From positions 1 through 64,000 of the forward strand of contig DVKY01000045.1 of assembly GCA_018715765.1 (NCBI GenBank): a DNA stretch of 64,000 nucleotides, written 5' to 3'. Shown in pieces: positions 59,332-64,000 of this stretch. The stretch is from Fimivicinus intestinavium. GTDB lineage: Bacteria; Bacillota; Clostridia; Oscillospirales; Acutalibacteraceae. Every line of letters starts with the position of its first letter. Position 1 is the stretch's first letter. A program made the translations under genes and the position numbers. A model generated the notes under the pieces. That model was not told where the DNA came from and ran no database searches. It saw nothing but the letters and a program-made list of their open reading frames with translations.

Positions 59332-62300
59332 TTAGACCAGCGGTATAAAATTCAGCTCAAACGCCAGCCCATCCTTTGCGGAAATCACGAAATTTTTCCA
59401 TGGCTCCGGGCCACAGCTGTTGCTGCCCGCACCACGTGTAAAGCCGTCAATGGTAACAGCAGTGGTGTGCTCATCGTGCAAATCCTCGCGGTGGCCTGCT
59501 TTCTGCAGCAGCTTTTGCGTATATGGGTGCGCATTGAAGGTGAAAGCTTGTTCTGAACGGAAAATCATCCAGCCCGCGCCGGACTCATCAGTCAGCTTTA
59601 ACCAGCGCGTGCCAGTGTGGTTGCCATTATCCTGCGGGCGGATATAATCCTCGTGCAGATCGGAAACCCCGGCCTCGAAGACGCCCATGAGGGACTGCGC
59701 TTTGAAATCGGGCAGGTTTTCCTTTTCTCCCATGCCATAATAGGCAACCTTACGGAAGCACTCCGGCATTTCAAACAGCACGCCGAATCGGGCGATCTCC
59801 GGCTTGGCATGCGGGCTCAAGGCCGGGTCAAGCTGTGCGCGCAGGGTAAAGGCGCCGCTGGAGGCAAAGCAGTAGCTCAGCTCCACACGGAATAAATCGC
59901 GGTCTTTGGCGCGCAGTTGGAGAACCGTTTCCACCGTGATGCGGTCATCCGGCTGCTCCGATCCCTTGGGCACCAGTGCGTCCGTTTTTGTCCTCATGGA
60001 GAGAAGCACGACCTCATAAGCATCATAGCCCGCCTTTTCCCAAGCCTTCCGGATGTTCATATCATTATCAATCGGCGCACGGTAGATGTTGGGGAAAAAA
60101 CCCGGCTCGCCGGAGACCGGCGCAGGGTTCAGCAGATCCCTGCCTTGATAGGTAAAGCGAACCATCCGACCGGTCGCCAGATCGAACGACGCCTTGCCAT
60201 TGTCAAAACAAATCTCCAACCGGCCCGCCTCTTCCCGGGCGCCCAGCGTTTTGCCGCGCGGCAGGGCAAGCGGCAGCTTTTGTGCGCGCATCAGGCAAAG
60301 CTGCTCCTGCGCGAGCAGTTCGTCCGCCTCGTTATAGTACGAGAAATTCATAAACCAGTCGCTGCCCGCACACGGGCTTTCATGGCGGATGGGAACCGTT
60401 TCATCGCTCTGCGGCGCGGCGGAAAGCCCAAATGAGCCCTGCTCCACTGCGGCACCATCCTTCATCAGTTCCCATCTCACAGTCACATAATCGGCGGGGC
60501 GGAAATAATTCAGGTTTTTAAAGGTGTAGCGCCCCTCTCCTGCGACGCGGGCGCGCACAGGGCGATAAACCGCCTGCATCTCATAAGCGCCCGTATGCGG
60601 CGTGCGGTCGGGATAAACCAGGCCGTCCACACAAAAATTGCCGTCGTGGATAAACTCGCCGTGATCGCCGCCATAGGTATAGCGGTATTTGGCCCCTTCC
60701 GGGTTCTGCACAGCGTGATCCGCCCATTCCCAGATGCAGCCGCCCATGAGCCGGTCGCTGGCATAAATCGTCTCCCAATACTCCTCCAGTCCACCGGGGC
60801 CAACGCCCATGGCATGCGCATATTCGCACATAAAATAGGGCTTTCCATTGAGTTTCTTCTTATCCCGGCGTTCGCCGATCTCGCGCACATGATCCACATG
60901 CGGATACATTTCGGAGAGCACGTCGTAGGCCACGCGCCGGGTCCGAATAACGCCCTCATAGTGCACCGGAATTTCAGGGCAGACCTGATGGAGATAGGCA
61001 TAGCAGGCGTCCTGATTCCGCCAGCCGCCCGCCTCATTGCCCAGAGACCAGAGCACGATGCAGGGATGGTTGCGGTCGCGCAGATACATCCGGCGGACGC
61101 GGTCAAGGTAATGGCCGACCCACTTTTTATTGTTGCTGATGCGGTTTGGCCGGTAAGAAGGGCCGCAGCAGGTGCCGTGCGTTTCAATATCCGCTTCGTC
61201 CACCACATAGAGCCCGTAGAGATCGCACAGCGTCAAAAAGAGCGGATCCGGCGGGTAGTGAGAGGTTCGCACTGCATTGACATTCAGCCGCTTCATCAGT
61301 TGAATATCACGCAGCAGCTCCTCCGGGCTCATAACGTAGCCATTGAGGGAAGTATCATGATGGTTGACTCCCTTGAGCTTAATCGCCTTCCCATTCAAGG
61401 TGAACACATCGCCCTGGATTGCAATGCTGCGGAAGCCTGTGAAATTGCGCAGGCTCTCCACAGCGGCGCCGTTCTTCTTCAGGGTGATATAGATCTCATA
61501 AACGGCAGGAAGCTCGGCGCTCCACTCGCGCACAGCAAGATTGTGAAAGGAGAAAGCCGTCGTTCCCTGCGCCGTAACCTCCTGTGTGGAGAGCATGGTG
61601 CCCCGATCCATCAGGGTAATCTGGACGGTATAACCCGCCGGATCGCCCACAAGCTCCACCTCGCCGGAGAGGGAATAGGTGTTCCCCGTCTTTCTGGTTT
61701 TCAGACGGTAATCATTGAGGTAAGTGGCGCCGCAGCGGGTAAGCAGCACATCGCGAAAAATGCCATTTTCCCGGAACATATCCTGACACTCCAGATAGGT
61801 GCCGTTGGAATATTTAAACACAACGGCGACCAGCTCGTTCTCCCCCTCGCACAGGAAAGGACGCACATCAAACTCCGCCGAATTGTGCGCGCCCTCGCTG
61901 TAGCCGACATAGCGGCCGTTGAGGTATACGTCGAGCGAGGAGATCACGCCGAGGAAGGTGAGGATCATATTGTCATCCAGCGTTTCCAGGGTAAATTTTT
62001 TGCGATAAACGCCCACCGGAATATCCGTGGGGATTTTGGGCGGCTTACAGGGGAACTGATAACGCGAATTGACGTAAAACGGCGGCTCGTAGCCGGTGCG
62101 CTGCCAGTCGGAGGGCACGGTAATCCGGTCGAACGGCTCGGCCTCCGTATCCAGCACCTGCGGGAGCTTGGAAGCCTTATCATAATAGTGGAAATCCCAT
62201 TCCCCAGAAAGAACGGTCACACGGTCGCTCTGATACCGCTCCTCCAGCGCGGAGGTATTGGCCAAAGCCTCCCGGCTGGAATATGGGATGAAATAAGCAC

Positions 62301-62370
62301 GCCCCGCGCGCTTATTTTCTTCAAAAAGTGGAAAAGTTTTGTAATGCTCCCGGTTGATTTGGTACTGCAT
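59332..62370 (-). CDS. lacZ: Beta-galactosidase, GH2 family (LacZ type)
   Basis: 1012 residues from the ATG at 62370 (GGGGG 10 nt upstream). Full LacZ layout: sugar-binding jelly roll (FYVNSRYQFPC, VGVYRKKF), immunoglobulin-like domains, the TIM barrel with acid/base Glu446 in SLGNEAGG and nucleophile Glu516 in FMCEYAHAMGVGPGG, and a C-terminal small-chain beta-sandwich. No signal peptide, so it acts on imported beta-galactosides. Divergent from an exported metallophosphoesterase; no lactose transporter adjoins it. Confidence 0.95.
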   Translation of the reverse strand: MQYQINREHYKTFPLFEENKRAGRAYFIPYSSREALANTSALEERYQSDRVTVLSGEWDFHYYDKASKLPQVLDTEAEPFDRITVPSDWQRTGYEPPFYVNSRYQFPCKPPKIPTDIPVGVYRKKFTLETLDDNMILTFLGVISSLDVYLNGRYVGYSEGAHNSAEFDVRPFLCEGENELVAVVFKYSNGTYLECQDMFRENGIFRDVLLTRCGATYLNDYRLKTRKTGNTYSLSGEVELVGDPAGYTVQITLMDRGTMLSTQEVTAQGTTAFSFHNLAVREWSAELPAVYEIYITLKKNGAAVESLRNFTGFRSIAIQGDVFTLNGKAIKLKGVNHHDTSLNGYVMSPEELLRDIQLMKRLNVNAVRTSHYPPDPLFLTLCDLYGLYVVDEADIETHGTCCGPSYRPNRISNNKKWVGHYLDRVRRMYLRDRNHPCIVLWSLGNEAGGWRNQDACYAYLHQVCPEIPVHYEGVIRTRRVAYDVLSEMYPHVDHVREIGERRDKKKLNGKPYFMCEYAHAMGVGPGGLEEYWETIYASDRLMGGCIWEWADHAVQNPEGAKYRYTYGGDHGEFIHDGNFCVDGLVYPDRTPHTGAYEMQAVYRPVRARVAGEGRYTFKNLNYFRPADYVTVRWELMKDGAAVEQGSFGLSAAPQSDETVPIRHESPCAGSDWFMNFSYYNEADELLAQEQLCLMRAQKLPLALPRGKTLGAREEAGRLEICFDNGKASFDLATGRMVRFTYQGRDLLNPAPVSGEPGFFPNIYRAPIDNDMNIRKAWEKAGYDAYEVVLLSMRTKTDALVPKGSEQPDDRITVETVLQLRAKDRDLFRVELSYCFASSGAFTLRAQLDPALSPHAKPEIARFGVLFEMPECFRKVAYYGMGEKENLPDFKAQSLMGVFEAGVSDLHEDYIRPQDNGNHTGTRWLKLTDESGAGWMIFRSEQAFTFNAHPYTQKLLQKAGHREDLHDEHTTAVTIDGFTRGAGSNSCGPEPWKNFVISAKDGLAFELNFIPLV

Positions 62371-62671
62371 ACCACGTTTGCCCCCTATCGATTTCAAATT
62401 AGCTCGCCAACATACTAGCATATCTGCAAAGGCATTGCAATCCAATCACCCAATTCTTTTGACTGCCGCAGAATGAATTGTCAATATTTGTAGTTTTGCA
62501 TCATAGTTTTTGTTTAAATTTAATAAATTAAATCCATCTTTATTTCTATATAGAAACAAAGACGGAAAAACTGTGCTATACTATACCCTGTATGAAAATG
62601 CCAGCCGCCAATCAACCAGCGGCAGGCAGGACTGGCGGAAGGATTTCTTTCGCCGATAAAGGAGGAGAATT
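62371..62671. other. Divergent regulatory region of lacZ and the metallophosphoesterase
   Basis: About 300 AT-rich bases without a gene. A perfect 14-bp palindrome TTTCTATATAGAAA lies at 62543-62556. A TATACT -10-like hexamer sits near 62576 on the plus strand without a good -35. Confidence 0.5.
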
Positions 62672-64000
62672 ATGAAACGACATCTGAAAGGAATGTTGGC
62701 CGTCCTTCTGGCGGTTGTGCTGATTGCGGTTGTCGTCCCGTTCGGCGCGTTCGCGCGCACGGTGGAAACAGCGCCGCTGACCATCGGCGTCATGTCCGAT
62801 ACGCACTATTATCCGCGCTCCCTTATGCCAGCGGATGGGGATGAGCAGGGATGGGAGACGTTCAACGATTTCTGCCGGGTCAAGGGCAAGCAATTCCCGC
62901 AGACGGGAGGGCTCATAGACGCTGCGCTGGCCGCCATGGCCAAAGATGTGCAGGAAAAGGGGCTCAAATATGTGCTGATCCCCGGGGACCTGACAAAAGA
63001 CAGTGAAGTGGAAGCGCACAAAAGCCTTGCCGCCAAGTTGGAACAGTTTGAGGCAGATACGGGCGCTCAGGTGCTTGTGATCAACGGCAACCATGACATC
63101 AACAACTATGACGCCGCCTCCTTCACCACCGGCAAGGAAGTAAAGGATGCAAGCCTGGTCACCACGCCGGAGCAATTCAAGGAAATCTACAAAAACCTTG
63201 GCTATGATCTGGCGACGGATGTTTACACCCCTCCTGAGGGCAAGCAGGCAAACGGCCTTTCCTATGCGGCAAGCCTGGAGGGCGGCTATCGCCTGATTGT
63301 GATGGACGGCGGAAAATACAGCCCCGATAATATGGCGGCGGACGCCTCCGGCGGGCATGAGACAGGCGGCAATTTCTCTGTGGATTTCCTCGAGTGGGTA
63401 CTCGACCAATGCGCTGAGGCAGAGGCCAAAGGCGAAACCATCATTGGTATGACCCATTTCAGCCTGGTGCCCCATATGTGGCTGGAAGCGACCATCGCGC
63501 AGGATTTCGTGCTGGATAACTATCAGAACGTAGCCGAGGCGCTGGCGGACGCCGGTATGCACTATGTTTTTACCGGCCACATGCACCAGAACGATATCGC
63601 CAAAGCGGTTTCTGACAATGGCGAAACCCTCTATGATATTCAAACCAATTCACTCTCCGGCTACCCGAACTTTTTCCGCGAAGTGCGCTTGGATAATACG
63701 CAAAGCGGCCAGATTACCGCGCAGGTGGAAACCTATCCGGTGGACCGGGATCAGATGGTCAACATTGACCCGAGCAACCCGGATGCCGCCGCCATCGCAC
63801 GGCCGGAGAACGGCGATTACCGCTATGAGCTGGATGGCGACTTCTACCCGACCTATCAGGATTACTCCTACGCTTTCTCCAACAAGAAGGGAAATGCCGA
63901 AGACTTTATTAAAACCATGGCGGAGGGCTTCCTCTCCGACGGGCTGGAGACCATCTCCGCCTCGGGCGGCTTGATGAACCTGCTGAAGGCAAACGGAATT
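62672..64000 (+). CDS. Exported calcineurin-like metallophosphoesterase (partial)
   Basis: 443 codons are visible and the gene runs off the window end. AAAGGAGG is 6 nt before the ATG. Signal peptide ~1-30 (MKRHLKGMLAVLLAVVLIAV...), then metal motifs SDTHYY (~49-54), PGDLT (~110-114), NGNHD (~139-143), GMTHFSL and TGHMHQND. It is an extracellular phosphodiesterase or phosphatase, close in motif order to bacterial purple-acid/cyclic-phosphodiesterase-like enzymes; the substrate is unknown. Confidence 0.88.
   Translation, partial: MKRHLKGMLAVLLAVVLIAVVVPFGAFARTVETAPLTIGVMSDTHYYPRSLMPADGDEQGWETFNDFCRVKGKQFPQTGGLIDAALAAMAKDVQEKGLKYVLIPGDLTKDSEVEAHKSLAAKLEQFEADTGAQVLVINGNHDINNYDAASFTTGKEVKDASLVTTPEQFKEIYKNLGYDLATDVYTPPEGKQANGLSYAASLEGGYRLIVMDGGKYSPDNMAADASGGHETGGNFSVDFLEWVLDQCAEAEAKGETIIGMTHFSLVPHMWLEATIAQDFVLDNYQNVAEALADAGMHYVFTGHMHQNDIAKAVSDNGETLYDIQTNSLSGYPNFFREVRLDNTQSGQITAQVETYPVDRDQMVNIDPSNPDAAAIARPENGDYRYELDGDFYPTYQDYSYAFSNKKGNAEDFIKTMAEGFLSDGLETISASGGLMNLLKANGI

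Noticed and set aside
62612..63643. 343-codon open frame antisense to the exported metallophosphoesterase
   Set aside because: The plus-strand gene has a strong ribosome site, a signal peptide and all metal motifs; the antisense frame has none.

Overview
The window looks like chromosome of a strictly anaerobic, fermentative Clostridia, most likely from the Oscillospiraceae/Ruminococcaceae side. It is GC-rich with many TTG and GTG starts, and has low-GC Gram-positive genes (DnaD and DnaI-type replication loaders, YhaM, a G5/3D cell-wall protein) beside oxygen-sensitive enzymes (AdhE, two [FeFe]-hydrogenase-family proteins, glycyl-radical NrdD). No rRNA, tRNA, CRISPR array, IS element or phage region was recognised. 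The species cannot be named from what is visible.

Layout. 1-3.5 kb: zinc-ribbon membrane protein, GPH-type sugar symporter and prephenate dehydrogenase. 3.8-8 kb: exported M23 peptidase, then a heavy-metal efflux unit (ArsR-type regulator, separate HMA-domain protein, PIB-2 ATPase) with a clear palindromic operator. 8-16.1 kb: one minus-strand fermentation and H2 unit in the order Rex-type operator and promoter, adhE, NuoE-like [2Fe-2S] protein, PAS-containing sensory hydrogenase, SpoIIE-type phosphatase, group B hydrogenase, second NuoE-like protein. 16.4-18.3 kb: DUF5662, SDR and NUDIX genes. 18.6-20.3 kb: second GPH transporter. 20.4-23.9 kb: nadA-nadB-nadC, divergent from hflX. 26-28.8 kb: a redox operon (DUF362, flavodoxin, TetR, flavodoxin lipoprotein) whose promoter carries two identical operators.

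29-34.6 kb: a housekeeping run (RlmD, metallophosphoesterase, Fur-family regulator, YbaK, ADP-ribose NUDIX) broken by an AT-rich island holding a decayed secreted-peptide gene and an unlisted 58-residue membrane peptide; then an M14 peptidase. 34.7-41.3 kb: TIM-barrel isomerase, iron alcohol dehydrogenase, a PadR/DUF1700/DUF4097 module, a thioester-domain-like surface protein without the usual cysteine, and a conserved hypothetical. 41.5-45.3 kb: NrdR-box-controlled nrdD-nrdG and a VanZ-like protein. 45.4-52 kb: a replication/RNA operon (dnaD, dnaI-like loader, methyltransferase, tex, PPC protein, yhaM). 52-58 kb: G5/3D cell-wall protein, lepA and two paralogous exported proteins. 58-64 kb: GNAT enzyme, a repeat-rich noncoding stretch, a GH2 beta-galactosidase and a divergent exported metallophosphoesterase cut by the window end.

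How it fits together. The best-defined circuit is redox and H2 control. AdhE disposes of NADH, a Rex-like site sits on its promoter, and the genes downstream encode an H2-sensor-type hydrogenase, a phosphatase and a catalytic hydrogenase, matching the published Ruminococcus albus hydS/hydA2/aad transcription unit. The most novel-looking items are the AT-rich peptide remnant, the flavodoxin operon with an exported lipoprotein flavodoxin, a 7-bp tandem repeat present at three loci, and a long palindrome shared by the tyrA upstream region and the nadB-nadC gap.
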